Assembly: GCA_024362935.1 (NCBI GenBank) | Contig: JANCRA010000003.1 | Location: 38,935,291 to 38,999,290, forward strand | Direction of reading: 5' to 3' | DNA: 64,000 nt | Source of the DNA: Setophaga petechia | Lineage: Eukaryota > Chordata > Aves > Passeriformes > Parulidae | Shown here: positions 51,940 through 64,000 of the stretch, one piece after another | How positions within the stretch are numbered: the stretch's first letter is position 1 | Layout: every line of letters begins with the position of its first letter | The notes under the pieces: generated by a model | What the model saw: the letters and a program-made list of their open reading frames with translations, nothing else | Database searches by the model: none | Told to the model about the DNA's origin: nothing | Position numbers and translations under genes: made by a program

Positions 51940-52180
51940 AGTGGGCTGCAGAGCCGAGTGCCCGCGGTCAGAAGCCGCCGTGGTGGCGGCGCTGGCCGGG
52001 CGGTGGATGCGGGAGCGGAGGCGGGCCGGGTTGAAAAGGCCGAGGCTCCGCCCGTGCCCTTTCCCCCAGTTCGCTGGGCACGTGGCAGCGCAGGAATGCC
52101 GAGGGGAAGCGCTCCCCGCTCGGGATTAAACCGGCCGGCGAGGAGCAAAACAAGTGCTCAAAGAGGCGGCTCCGGGAAGC
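51940..52180. promoter_or_regulatory. Small GC-rich island, candidate alternative promoter or enhancer
   Basis: A short CpG-rich patch in otherwise AT-rich DNA, about 3.5 kb before the first CPT1A coding exon. It contains CTCCGCCC (52,046-52,053) and a CACGTG E-box at 52,079-52,084. Several short frames are open through it, but none resembles a known protein. I see no convincing donor at its right edge, so it is weaker than the 42-kb island as a first-exon candidate. Confidence 0.4.
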
Positions 52181-54189
52181 CTTTGGTGTTCCGCCATCAT
52201 AATTCAGGGCACTGTTAAAGGCTTATGGTTTTTAAAGGAAAGGAAAGGAATATGAAAAGAAACAAGCTGCTTTATTGTTTCACATCTTAACGTCAAGCAG
52301 TACAGTTCTAGAACTGAACTGTATTTGTTTTCAGGGCTCGTTCACTTTATTCAGGATTAATTCTTGGTGGATTAATTTTTTTTTTTTTTATTTGGGAATA
52401 AGGAATAATTTCCTTAATGAAGCGTATTTATTTTTATGAGAATGTTAAATTTTAATTCATTAAAATGTCAGCTTGACTGTTAATGCTGTTTAGAATCTTT
52501 TTCTGCCTTGGGCAGTAAAAAGAGCATGTGCTTGAAAATGAAAGGGTTCCTGAAATTCTTTCCATTCAGAAACAAAGAGGAGGTTAATTAAAAATTTCTA
52601 GGCTGAGAAGTCACAGTGGAGTTGAAGGGTAAGGGAAACTAGCTGATCTTGTACTTAAGACACTGGCATTCCAAAATACAAAATTCCATGAGTGAACCGA
52701 GCAGAACATGTTGGCCATGTTCTGATTTCTTGAGACAAATCCAGATGCCTGATTCCCTGTATGCAAAAACGGTTGAGTTCTTTCTATGTGTTTGTTGGGG
52801 TTTTATGATCCCACTCTTAATAGTGCCACTAAACATATGATATATTCTTAACTTTGAAAGCTTTTGTGAACTCTGTTGAGTTCAGGTTATACCCTGTATT
52901 ACTGCTGCCTCTCCCTGCTTTATTGCTCTCTTGTCAGCTGGCAATGACCAATTCAAATGAATGAATGGACAGCTGACTTTGACTTCCTCATACTTGCCTG
53001 CAGCAGAGCCCATATAAGTAGTTGTTAGTGACAGAGTCATTAAGTACTACAAATTGCAGTTGTTACTCGGGCACACAGGGCTTGTGTTAAAGCTTTTGAA
53101 ACTGGTGTTCAAAGAACTTTGTATTCTTCTAATTTGTTCTTCTTTGTTATTCTAATCAGACACTGCACACACATAAATCAATTGCATACTATCTTTAGGA
53201 TACTGTGAGCTTTAGGTGCCTTGATTCACCCAGCTTCTAAACCCTGAGCAGTGGCTGATGGCTTTGTGAGATCTGTGGATTACCATTAGGCACTGTGGCA
53301 GTAGCTGTGTTGCAGGGGTGATCACTGTAGGCTGGTCCAGGAACTGGCGCATGAAATATTGCAAAGAATCCATGCCTGTAGGTCAGCAACCTTAATAGAT
53401 GATGTGCAGCAGCGTTTACCTAATTCATCTCTGCCGAGTATTCCTTCTCTTTCTGTACTGTGTATTTTTTCCTAAGCCTACTGTTATTGCTGCATTCCAA
53501 GTGCCTGGTTTTCTGCTCATACACATTGGCACCCGTTCTTTGTGTGTCAGGTGACTTTGGTTAAGTGGAATATTTACAGACTAGAGGAGCAGCACTCTGG
53601 TCATAATGAACTGCTTTTGAAGTGCCCATTTAAATTGCACTGGTTAGTCCTCACGTGCTATTCAACAAGCATGAGAGTCTACCAGAATTTAATTACTAGC
53701 TTTAGGTTGGCAAACAAAATGCGAATTCTAGCTTTTAGGATTTAAAAAGGGTGAAGTAGTTGTGCTTTCTTTGATTTTGCTTCCATAGAAATGCCAGTGC
53801 AACCTTAAAACACAGTATTGATAATGTGTTTTATACTAATCTCAATCTAAAACTTGCCCTTGAATCCCGACCTACAGATAGGGCAATAAATTCCACTACT
53901 ATTTAGTCATACTTCTAGGAGGATATTGGTTTTGAGGCTATGCATGAAAATTTTGGTAAGCTAATAAATTAAGTTGAACAAGAGGCTGACTTTGGAAGCA
54001 TGATGATCTCCTCAGGAATACATAGTTCTGACTATTTTAACGTTATACATAGAGTCTGTGCAAAATCCACTTTCTAATTATAAGTGCTCAAAAAACATTA
54101 GTCTGAATCAATAATTAGTAGGAGTAACTTCCAGGGTGTTTATGTATAAATGCTAGGTACAGGAACTAAGAAAAGCTATGGAATTACCC

Positions 54190-54887
54190 ACAAGTTTAAC
54201 AAGGGCAAGTGCCAGATTCTGCATGTGTTGGGGCAACCCTGGTTGTGTGTATAGATTAGGAAATGAGAGGCTGTAGAGCAGTGCCACAGGAAAGGGCCCT
54301 GGGGGTCCTGGTCTGTGGGAAGTTGGGTCTGAGTCAGCAGGGCCCTGGCAGCCAGGAGGGCCAACCCTGTCCTGGGGGCATCAGGGACAGCATCCCCAGC
54401 CAGAAAAGGGAGGGGATTGTCCCCTCTGCTCTGCACTGGGGCAGCCTCACCTCGAGTGCTGGGGGCAGTTTTGGGTGCCACAATGTGATAAAATATATAA
54501 AGCTCTTAGAAGGAGTCCAGAGGAGAGCTGTGAGGATGGTGAAGGGTCTAGAGAGGAGAGAGGGTACAAGGAGCAGGTGAGATCACCTGCTCTGCTGAGC
54601 CTGGAGAAGAGGGCACTGAGGGAAATCCTCATTGCAGTTACAACTTCCTTGTGGGGAAAAGAGGAGAGGCAGGTACGGGTCTCTTCTCTCTGGTGACCAA
54701 CCAGTGACAGAACCCAAGGGAAATGGCCTGAAGCTCTGTTGGGGAAGTTTAGGTTGGATATTTGGAAAAGGTTTTTGACCCAGAGGGTGGTTGAGCACTG
54801 GAAGAGGATCCCAAAGAAAGTGGTTGCAGACCTGACAGAATTCAAGTGGTGTTTGCAGAACACTCTCAGGCACATGGTGGGATTCAT
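54190..54887 (+). mobile_element. CR1 LINE fragment lacking the 3' tail
   Basis: About 700 bp of CR1 in plus orientation. It runs from the block CAAGTGCCAGATTCTGCA, through AGGAAAGGGCCCTGGGGGTC and GGTTGGATATTTGGAAAAGG, to CACATGGTGGGATTCATGGG. It then stops before the usual 3' end with its ATTCTATG repeats. Because CR1 inserts from its 3' end, a missing tail implies later deletion or rearrangement. It is a close relative of the inverted copy at 37.9-38.8 kb and lies about 0.8 kb before the first CPT1A coding exon. Confidence 0.9.
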
Positions 54888-55482
54888 GGGGCTACATTGG
54901 GTTTACATTTCTGTTTTAACTTCCAGTGGTTTTGGTTTGAGTCTTTGGTGACTGCTCAGTATAATTGTTTTCTGTCTATATTGGCATGGTTGTTGAGATT
55001 TGTTTGGGCAGTTAAGCTGAGCTGCAATTCCGTGAAATTTTGTCATAGTTTCAGATTTCTTTGGGGAGGTAATTTTTCTGACAGTTGTGATTTGGTTTCC
55101 TCAACTCTGCATAGTTTTGATTTTTGCAGTTATTTGCCAGTCACAGCACAGAGCCACAGGGACTATAGTCTCTTATTGCTTTGAGTAATCATCTTGAAAT
55201 TAGGATATCAAAAAGATTTTGGGAGAAGCAGCTTTGTTTTTCTAGCTGAGGTGAAAACTTTAGGTACCTTTTGTTTCAAATAAAACATTTTCTGAATCTT
55301 CTTTGAAATGTAACATGCTCTGTACCTGTGATATGCTTTTTCTAAATGTTTTGGCTTTAACTTTCTGTTCCACTCTGATTTTTTTTTTATTGCGTGTATA
55401 GGTGATACACAGCTATTGTGATGCTGCCAAAACGCCTGAGTTACACGAATGTTTTGTTTCCATTTGCAGCTGTTTTGATTAA

Positions 55483-55842
<360 letters not shown>

Positions 55843-56422
55843 TAAACTAGTCCAGTCCACCAAATTTCTGGGTTATTTAATGTTTTATGAATTTATTGAA
55901 GTTTTTTTGTGGAAAACTGATTTTTTTTCTCCCTTTATGGTAAATAAGGTTCCTCATTGTGAAATACTTAGGGGATTTTATTTAAGACAGTGGGTGCTGA
56001 GGAAGGTGGCACAGGGTGATACTGTAAAGACTGAAAGGGTACATATTTTTTATTTATTCTGTGGAAGCAAGATGAAGCAGATGTAGAAATTAACTGACTT
56101 CATTCTCTTAGTTTTGCACCACGTAATAATGTAGTCTTTTAGCAGAAGTCCAAAGTTCTACTAGTTGTGATCTTTAGTGTCATATGTCTTAGAGGTACAA
56201 GGTACGCTCTTTATTATAGCTAAGTAGTATTGTTTCTGATGAGGTATTTGATAAAGAATGTTTTGTTCATGGGATTATAATTGTAAATATCTGTTTCATT
56301 AGTAGCAATCTACATGAACTACAGGTTATCTTCCACATCTCTTTCAAAAACATAAACATATTAACAGAAATTTCATTAAAATTTTCTCATAAAGCCATGA
56401 GAACTGTTTAAATTGCATTAAA

Positions 56423-56453
56423 AAAGTTAATTCTGGTTCTCAGAATTAACTTT
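56423..56453. repeat. Perfect 13-bp hairpin in CPT1A intron 2
   Basis: AAAGTTAATTCTG and CAGAATTAACTTT flank the loop GTTCT, within the intron between the first two coding exons. Confidence 0.9.
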
Positions 56454-56847
56454 GTTAATTCTTGTTCAGTAGGATATTTTTGTCGTGTATTCATGCAGAA
56501 GGGTGTAACTCAGTGTAAACTGAAATTATTGAAGTGTCATTTGTTTTAGAGTTGTTAGTTAGTTTCACTGTTTTTGGTAAGACTTGCAGCAGGATCAGTG
56601 GTGTCTGCAAGAGGATGTAAAAGTTCCTTTCATTGTTGATGTCATTGTTACAATTTTCTGTAGTAATCAAACTTAAGTAAATCCATTCCCTACTGCTGAG
56701 ATAATCTCATGTTAGAAAATGTTGGATAATCTTAACCACTTGTTTATAACTAAATGACTTAAATGTGTTGATTTTTGTTTCTTTCTGTGGTAATATGAAG
56801 TCAGTCACTTTGGCATGAAAAAATTATATGAAGGCTTTTCTTTCCAG

Positions 56848-56987
56848 AACGGAATTATCACCGGCGTTTACCCTGCTAGCCCATCTAGCTGGCTTATTGT
56901 AGTTGTGGGTGTGATGTCAACCATGTATGCTAAAATTGATCCTTCCTTAGGGATAATAGCCAAGATCAACAGAACACTTGATACAAC
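56848..56987 (+). CDS. CPT1A: CPT1A exon, first membrane segment (residues 48-94)
   Basis: 140-nt exon bounded by the acceptor TTTCCAG (AG at 56,846-56,847) and the donor GTAAGT at 56,988. It starts in phase 0 and ends after two bases of a Thr codon. It carries the first transmembrane helix of CPT1, roughly residues 58-75 ([16 protein letters not shown]), followed by the start of the intermembrane-space loop ([15 protein letters not shown]). The hydrophobic run and its position straight after the basic end of the previous exon match the known two-helix topology of the family, with both termini facing the cytosol. No frameshift or stop is seen. Confidence 0.95.
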
Positions 56988-57386
56988 GTAAGTAGACTGA
57001 AATGTTAATGTTTCTCTAAAGGGAAATCAGTTTTATTTGCAGCTGCTCTTAAAGCGATTCCTGTTAAAATGTATCAGTTTTGGAACAGTACATTTGTGAC
57101 ACCATAAGCCAAATAAGCAGCTGTATGAGGATATGAAATAGGGAGGTTGTAGCAGTATTGCTGCATAGATCTGGGTATTTGGGAGGCACATTTGGGAACT
57201 TTTGTGGCCTTTGATGTTGCTGCCTGAAAAGGTCTTTGGAAAGGGATGTATGAAAGCAGGGTAAGCAGGCATAAAGCTTGTGTAAGGCCTGTCTGTACTA
57301 CTGTTAGACTTCTGTTTGCAATACCAGCTTCTCTTTGGAGCTTAAATGGACACTAACTGGCATGTGCTGGCTTTTGTTTTAAATAG

Positions 57387-57558
57387 TGGCTATATGTCAA
57401 ACCAAACACAGAACATTGTGAGTGGAGTACTTTTCGGCACAGGGCTTTGGGTTGCCCTTATCGTCACAATGCGCTACTCCCTGAAAATGCTGCTCTCCTA
57501 CCATGGTTGGATGTTCTCTGAGCATGGCAAGCTTAGTGCTGGCACCAAATTTTGGATG
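57387..57558 (+). CDS. CPT1A: CPT1A exon, second membrane segment (residues 94-151)
   Basis: 172-nt exon after the acceptor TTTTAAATAG (AG at 57,385-57,386) and before the donor GTAAGG at 57,559. The first base completes the Thr codon split from the previous exon, so the frame is continuous. Residues of about 103-122 ([20 protein letters not shown]) form the second transmembrane helix. They are followed by the cytosolic linker that includes the [14 protein letters not shown] stretch strongly conserved in CPT1 enzymes. The open frame reads on into the intron for about 150 nt, which is chance. Confidence 0.95.
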
Positions 57559-60500
57559 GTAAGGATATGTTGGTTTCATTTCATCTTAACTTCTAACTCA
57601 TCAGTATTCAAAGCCTTAAGAGAAAATTTTGTAGTTTTATTTGTTTCTTGTGTTTTTTGTGGCATGGGACAGGAGGCTGTTAGGCAGCTATTTCTGCTGT
57701 CACCCTTCTAATGGTGTAATGAAGCTCTTCATCGTGGCTTTCTAGAAGGAAGAGTGAACACTTCAAGAGTAACTTCTAAATTGTCCTATGCCTTGGGCCT
57801 GTGTGACTCAATACCTGCTTTTTCTCTATGTGCAAGTGCAGTTAAAGATCTTTGGCTACAGCACCAAAGAATCTTGTCCTCACAGAAAGGGCTCCCCTAA
57901 TTCTTTGTTGTAATGTTAGGATTTCTAGTCGTCCATTATAAAATTATTCATCTGCTTGAAGATTGCTGAGTGTCCTTTCAACGGATTTATTGGCATGCCT
58001 CCAAAATGAGTTGGGGAAGAAACATGAGGTGTAGGTAGCGTGTTATGCAGTTTTCAGATAAAGATAAGGTGAGAGTGGTGTGTCCCCTGTGGATTGATTG
58101 TTGTGGTGCTTTGGAAAAGGATTCTTAAAGGATAAGATAGGTATAAAGTGAGGAAACTTAGATGTCGGTGCTGCAAGAGATGAAGTGAGGTTTTGCTGCT
58201 TGGACTCGGTTCTTCCATCTCACTTTTCCCTGTATTGTGGTAGGAATATCTCAGTTTCTGTACTGTGATAAAGTTAGGCTCTGCAGCCTCAAAAATTAAC
58301 ATATATATGTTAAACTAAACGCAGCTCATGATTTACTATGGGAGCTATTCAAGGATAGGTATCCAGAATGGTGTACTGGATACACTAAAATAGAGTTTAA
58401 TGTTTGTCTGGTACAAGTGAAATTTCTAATTGATGGTTTCTTCTGGAAGCAGTAGCAGCCTCATGACCCAAATTGGTACAGTCCAGAGGCTCTGAATGGT
58501 AAGGCTTTCTGTCAATTGCTTGGAGCTGTAGCTGCCTTGGTTTTCAGCATGTCCTACCAAACCGATTCTTCAAAGCTCTTAATATTGCCTTATCAACCTT
58601 AAAACAGTATAAACTGTAATACTACTTACCGTGCTTTGTTGCATATTGTATTTATCAGTTTTTGTCTACCATATATGTTGCATATGTATTTTGTTGTGTA
58701 TTGTATGTGTTTAAAAGTACACTGAAGGTGTATGCCCAACTGTCTCATCTATACCTGCTATGAAGGGCTATGTAACTAGACCCAGCAAAACTAGTGAAAC
58801 AGCTCCAACTACCCTAACTTTCTAGATTTTTATAATATTGTTTTCTCTTCAAATGATCATGCAGATCAAAAACCTGACCTCTAATTTCAGTCACAGTACA
58901 AAGTGATTTTTCAGACTGGTTGGAAGTCTGGTGGCAATTTTAATCAGCATATTTCATCTTGTAAAATGAAATTTCCTGTATCAGTGTTAGGGGAAAATCC
59001 AAATGTTAGTTACCATTTTAAAAAATAAATGAAAAAGTGGTAATTGTATGGGAAGAGATGCAACATATGTTAGAATGACATTATTTGCTGTGTCTGCATA
59101 TGAAGTCAGTGATGTAGTGAAATGTATGTGTCTGTCAGAGCACTTTATTGATCTCAAGCTATTAGAATTTCTCTATTACAAGTTTTCTTTAGAGATAAGT
59201 ACTGTGAAATGTGTTTGCTGGGTTTTGTCAATTGAGCAGATGCTCTCTTAAAATAATTTTAGCTCTTTCTGGCGTAAGAGTTTTGGAATAAAATTGTCTC
59301 CGAGTATGAAATTAGATTTCCAGATGAAAAGCTGAGCTTTCACTTTCCCACCTGTCTCCAAAATTATCTTGTCCTGAAGCATCCCATGTACATCTGATGG
59401 CTGTGATACAGATCCATTTGCAGGGAGGTCTTTGTTGCTGATAATACTCTGCAATTGTTAGTTGTTTTGTGCTGCCTAAAACTGTCTCCTCTAGCTGTGC
59501 TGACCCAGGAAGCTAAGAGGGAGGAAAAGTTCCATATTCCAACAGTTTTGTTAGGAAACATTTTCAGAATTTAGTAATGAAATTACATCCTCTGTTTTAT
59601 TCTATCTTGTCTGTTGGCTTATATATATTATCCTGTGTGTTGGACCAGGATTACACTTTGACAGTAAAAGTTCCACTGAGTTGTGGGAAAATCCAGTCAC
59701 TTCACTTGACTTTCATGCTGAAATAGGGTGGCAATGTCAAAATCCTTCCATGAGTAGCCGAGAAGTTGCATGGTCTAGAATCTCAGCTTTGTGTGTGCTG
59801 CAACTGAAAAGTAGTGGTGGACAGAAAAGCTGCTTCTGTTTTCACTCTCCTGTGGAGCACAGGCGATTCTGCAATATCTGAAGCTGAGTTCTCTCTGGCT
59901 TTTTTGTCTCATTGCTGGGGGGTTTTTTGGTAACACAAGCACTGGGTGTAACACTGGCATGCTTGCACAATTTGCTATGTTCAAATCATGCAGTAGACTA
60001 CCTGAGATTGATTCATGCTTGAATTAACTCCCTGTAACATCAATCCTATTACTGATGTTGAGCTGTAACTTTGGAAAACAGTAAGCCATGATATAAAAGC
60101 ATAATTATTATTATTAAAGATTACTGTAGGTATCTAGAAACCTTGGCTGAGTCACAGGCTTGATAATGATTGTGTTTTGAAGCACAATTTACGTGTGTTT
60201 GTAGTATCTACTGTGTAACATAGTAAAAGGTCACGTGGTAGACATGAGTTTTTTAATCTTTCCAGAGGGAAATATATGAAGAAAAGAAGTGCTAAGTAAC
60301 TGTATTTATATTGAGATCAAGGTGTGCCCCACATAAACAGCAATATTGTCTGTGACAGGAGGATAACTGGGAAGTCAGGAATGACCATGCCTATCTTGCT
60401 CTTCCACTGCCATGTTGTTTAACCTTTAGGAAGTTAGTTTCTGCCAAGGCCTTTTTGTCACATGTGAAACCCTGATAAATGGGGTAGCTTCCTAAATCTA

Positions 60501-60618
60501 GTACAGTATAATTTACCAGTGAAAATGACTGTGAGTTACATTACACATGTATTCTGTTATTGTTCTTCTGTTGAACCTAATAATTTGGTGTGTGTATTTT
60601 GTTTTTGCTTTTCTTCAG

Positions 60619-60720
60619 GCCCTTGTAAAACTTTTCTCAGGGCGTAAACCCATGTTATACAGTTTCCAGACATCTTTACCACGATTGCCAGTTCCAGCTG
60701 TTAAAGATACAGTTAATAGG
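60619..60720 (+). CDS. CPT1A: CPT1A exon (residues 152-185)
   Basis: 102-nt exon, phase 0 at both ends, between the acceptor TTTTCTTCAG (AG at 60,617-60,618) and the donor GTATGT at 60,721. It encodes 34 residues including [20 protein letters not shown], the conserved entry into the carnitine/choline acyltransferase fold. In this family the SLPRLPVP motif marks the start of the catalytic domain. No irregularities are seen. Confidence 0.95.
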
Positions 60721-61424
60721 GTATGTACATTCACCAGTTTATTTTCTTCAGTAACACAGAATCCTAGATGCTTTTTGGGGTGTTTTTTCCATTCCTCATG
60801 AAAAGCTGCATAGTGGTATTAATATGGTGTAAGAGTTTCAAACTTCTGCATGGAAATGAAAATAAAGGCTGTGACAAACCAGTGAAACTGGTGACAGTTT
60901 GAAGCCAGTGTGATTCACACTGGATGACATAATGCCTCTTGTTGTAAGGCTGTGCCACAAAGTGTGATTTCCAGGGTATTTGAAGCACACTTTTGTTATC
61001 CTCTCCAATTTCCAGTGTTATTAAATGTGTGTGTTATAACACAAAACCTTGTAGCAAAGTGGGTAAATGTGGCAGTATGTCACAGAAACTGAAGGTTTGA
61101 TTTTTAGAGGAGAAAAAAAAATCTTTGTCTGCTACTGAAGAAGCAGCATGCCTTACCCTTTGGAGTGGAAAATATTTAGAAAAGTTAACTCTTCAACATG
61201 TGTTTTGCTCACAAATGCCTGAAAAAATATTTTACTTTTTGAAGTTTGCCGCAGGCATTTAGAAGGGCATATACTCTTATTTTAAAAACATGGTACTTGC
61301 AGCCTTATGGATTGAGAGTGGATAATCTTTGTTTAATGTTGAAGTGCTTTATGTAGGAATGGTGAGGAGCTATGTATTAGTTCCTGCACTAATCAGGAAC
61401 ACTGATTCTTTTCTTGTGTTCTAG

Positions 61425-61562
61425 TATCTGGAGTCAGTTCGACCACTTATGGATGATGAAAAGTTCAAAAGAATGGAGGGTCTTGCCAAAGATTTTGCTT
61501 TTAATTTGGGACCAAGGCTTCAGTGGTATTTGAAGCTAAAATCCTGGTGGGCCACCAATTAT
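61425..61562 (+). CDS. CPT1A: CPT1A exon (residues 186-231)
   Basis: 138-nt exon, phase 0 at both ends, after the acceptor TTGTGTTCTAG (AG at 61,423-61,424) and before the donor GTAAGT at 61,563. It encodes 46 residues beginning [16 protein letters not shown] and ending [18 protein letters not shown], a conserved helical part of the acyltransferase domain. The acidic/basic stretch near its start differs most from the mammalian protein, as expected for a surface loop. Confidence 0.95.
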
Positions 61563-62384
61563 GTAAGTAGATAAATAGGAGGCTCAGTTGTTAGTGCTCT
61601 TTTTGGCTTAAATTGCATTATTTCTTAAATGTAGAAGAAGGAAATTGAAATTGCTTAATATTTTTTTAAAGTGCATGTGACTTTGCATGTACATAATTTG
61701 TGTGATTTGGTGAGCAAAGGTGAATGAAACTTGAAAAAATGAATCCTTATTTTGCATTTTGTTATTCTGGAGAATTTTGCTGTTAGGATTGCTTTTGGGG
61801 CTTGTTTATTTGCTTGTTGAGCTTGATAACTCAGTAATAGGCCTGGCTACCAAGGTAGTTTAGAAGAATGGTATTCTATATCTCTAACTATAGAACAGGG
61901 TTTTTTTAATATAGAGCAGCTGAGGCAAATAGAAGAAAAATAAAGAACTGTATCAATTGAGTTGTTGAGCTGTCTTTTCTTGTCTTCTTCTTTTTCTTAC
62001 CAAAAAAAAAATAATCCAACCCTCAACATCATTGTAAGAACTGTAATGTTAATTCCTTCTTCATATATTATCTAATGTACTTGTACCAGGTAGCCTAACC
62101 TGTCCTGGCAAAGGCTGTAAAGCATTCAGGAGATCTGATACATTTTAAATATTATGTGGAGAACATGACTTCTTTGAAACCTTATCAGAGATATATAGCT
62201 GAATTTTATTTAGTTTTCTCACCTTTTTTCCCTGTTTTCCCTGAAGTCTGATAGAAATTAGCAGGGTGGGGATTATTGTCTTTTTAAGTGCTAGCAGTTT
62301 CCTTCCCATTTCTGGATGGAATGTTGTCTTATGCAGCCATCAACATAGAAGACTTAAACTGTGAAAATGATGAGATTTTACTGA

Positions 62385-62495
<111 letters not shown>

Positions 62496-63144
62496 TAAAT
62501 CCTATAAACACCTTCTGTTGCATAGAAACTGTAACATTTCTGGCAGGCATCTTACTTCATGGTGTCTTTCTGCTTAGAAATCTGTTGCCACTGAGGATGT
62601 AAGCTTTGTTTTTCTTTCTTCTGGTATACGCTGCAGCCAGTGTCTTCAGGTACCTCCAAGTACCTCACATACTGAAGTATGTGACACAAACACCTATCTT
62701 AGCAGCCCTAACACAGCTGCCACTTTGGCAATCTCATGCAATAATGACTTAAGCAGTTTTGTCCTTACTGTAAAGAGTAATCTTCCAAAAGCTCCATGTA
62801 AAACATCATGGGTAACACAGCTGAAGGAGGCATGTGCTCATGCTAGCAAATGTACATACAGGAAATAAAATTGGAAAAGATGGAAAATAAAAAGGAAAAA
62901 AGAAATATGATGGTCTTGGATCAAGTTTTATGTAGCACTGTCTTTTCTACTTAAATGATTAATGATGTTTAGGGAGACTGTGACTACTGAAGAAAAGTTT
63001 CATCAGCTCACTGCACTTGTAAACTTCATAAATTTTAAAGCCTTTTCTACTTTGTCCAGAATAAATGTTTAAGTACATGGATGAGAAGTACTACTTTAAT
63101 GTAGCCTGGTAATCTTTAACTTATGATTCTTATCTACTTTACAG

Positions 63145-63252
63145 GACTTCCTTTCTTTATATCCCACAACCCTGCAGGCAGCTAGAGCTGGTAATGTTAT
63201 CCATGCCATCCTGCTCTATCGGAAAAAACTGGACAGACAAGAAATCAAGCCA
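63145..63252 (+). CDS. CPT1A: CPT1A exon (residues 258-293), last coding exon in window
   Basis: 108-nt exon, phase 0 at both ends, after the acceptor CTACTTTACAG (AG at 63,143-63,144) and before the donor GTATGT at 63,253. It encodes 36 residues including [20 protein letters not shown], a helix typical of the family. The next exon is not found in the remaining 750 bases, so the coding sequence continues outside the window. The catalytic His (near residue 473 in mammals) is not covered. Confidence 0.95.
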
Positions 63253-64000
63253 GTATGTATATCAGTTTAAATGGCTTTTGATCTTTTTCCAGCACAATCT
63301 GTGAGAAGCTGACCAGCTTTCAGAATGGGAGAGGAATGTCTTATTGTGACAAGTTTTTGTGGTCCATATCATCTTGGCTATCGCTTGAATTGCACATGGG
63401 CAGAAACTAGCAACTGTCAAAAATACAGAATTGCATGGATACAATACAGGATGGTTGGGATAGAGGTCTGGAGGCCACTTGACACCAAGAGTGGGCCAGG
63501 CTAATATGATGATAACATCCTGTGTTGCACTGATTTCTAGGTAGCAAAGATAGGCAAATCCCGTTTGAGTTTCTGTAGTATCCAGTGCCTGTGTATTGTA
63601 GTAAACAAAGACTGTGGAAACAATTAAGTAGTTTTTTTTCAAGATCATGGAAGGGATGTGATTAATTGAATGGAGCTACAAGTCTGAGAAATGTGAACTT
63701 TTGTTCCTGTACGGCCATAAATAGCTTAAATGAATGAAGGGATAATGCATGCTGCATGTGTTAAGTTTTGCATCCGGACCACCCATGGAGAGCTCTTTGA
63801 ATTTCAGGTGCTAGCTGACTTCAGTCTTCCCTCATGGAGGGTGAGTTTTTGGTAGAAGGGGAAAAAATAATGGCTCTGGAGTGTCCATGGAATATTCCAC
63901 ATGTAGTTTAAGGAAAGACCATGAACAGGGAGGAAAAAACTCAACACTGCATTAATGTATTATAAATCTTACTCTTCTGAAGCCTTTGTTTAGCAAGATC

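Noticed and set aside
57559..57711. Read-through of the CPT1A frame past the donor of the second membrane exon
   Set aside because: The donor GTAAGG is clear, the extra residues do not match CPT1, and the next exon continues the conserved sequence in phase.

Overview
The window is vertebrate nuclear DNA, almost certainly from a bird. Two things point there: several chicken-repeat-1 (CR1) LINE fragments, including one with the typical CR1 3' tail, and the spliced 5' half of a liver-type carnitine palmitoyltransferase 1 gene (CPT1A) with GT/AG introns. There are no operons, ribosome binding sites or bacterial features. The species cannot be named from the sequence.

Layout. 1-42 kb: a gene-poor stretch in which I recognise no coding exon. 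It holds a CR1 fragment (9.5 kb), three strong hairpins (10.7, 14.6 and 22.5 kb), a three-copy minisatellite (13.1 kb), an (AGAT)10 microsatellite (5.2 kb), a composite repeat island at 24.2-28.6 kb, and a second CR1 on the minus strand (37.9-38.8 kb). The repeat island is the oddest part. A family of diverged units of about 170-175 bp lies in two plus-strand blocks. Between them sit a short inverted piece of the same family and a decayed minus-strand retroviral pol relic with integrase and reverse-transcriptase segments.

42-52.2 kb: three CpG-rich islands (42.1-43.0, 44.05-44.5 and 51.9-52.2 kb). The first has a strong splice donor (CAG|GTGAGC at 42,483/42,484) and is the best candidate for the CPT1A promoter and non-coding exon 1. 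The other two each contain a CACGTG E-box and could be alternative promoters or enhancers. Two further CR1 fragments lie in this interval and before the first coding exon (48.4 and 54.2 kb).

55.7-64 kb: seven coding exons of CPT1A on the plus strand (55,682/55,696-55,836; 56,848-56,987; 57,387-57,558; 60,619-60,720; 61,425-61,562; 62,409-62,486; 63,145-63,252). They join in frame into the first 293 residues: the N-terminal regulatory segment, both membrane segments and the start of the acyltransferase domain. The gene runs off the right end, so the catalytic histidine and the CoA-binding part are outside the window.

CPT1A is the outer-mitochondrial-membrane enzyme that makes acylcarnitines and sets the rate of fatty-acid entry into mitochondria. 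It is the only protein-coding gene I can support here. The most interesting leads are the split and inverted repeat island with the pol relic, the perfect and near-perfect hairpins, and an open in-frame extension with its own splice acceptor just upstream of the CPT1A start codon.
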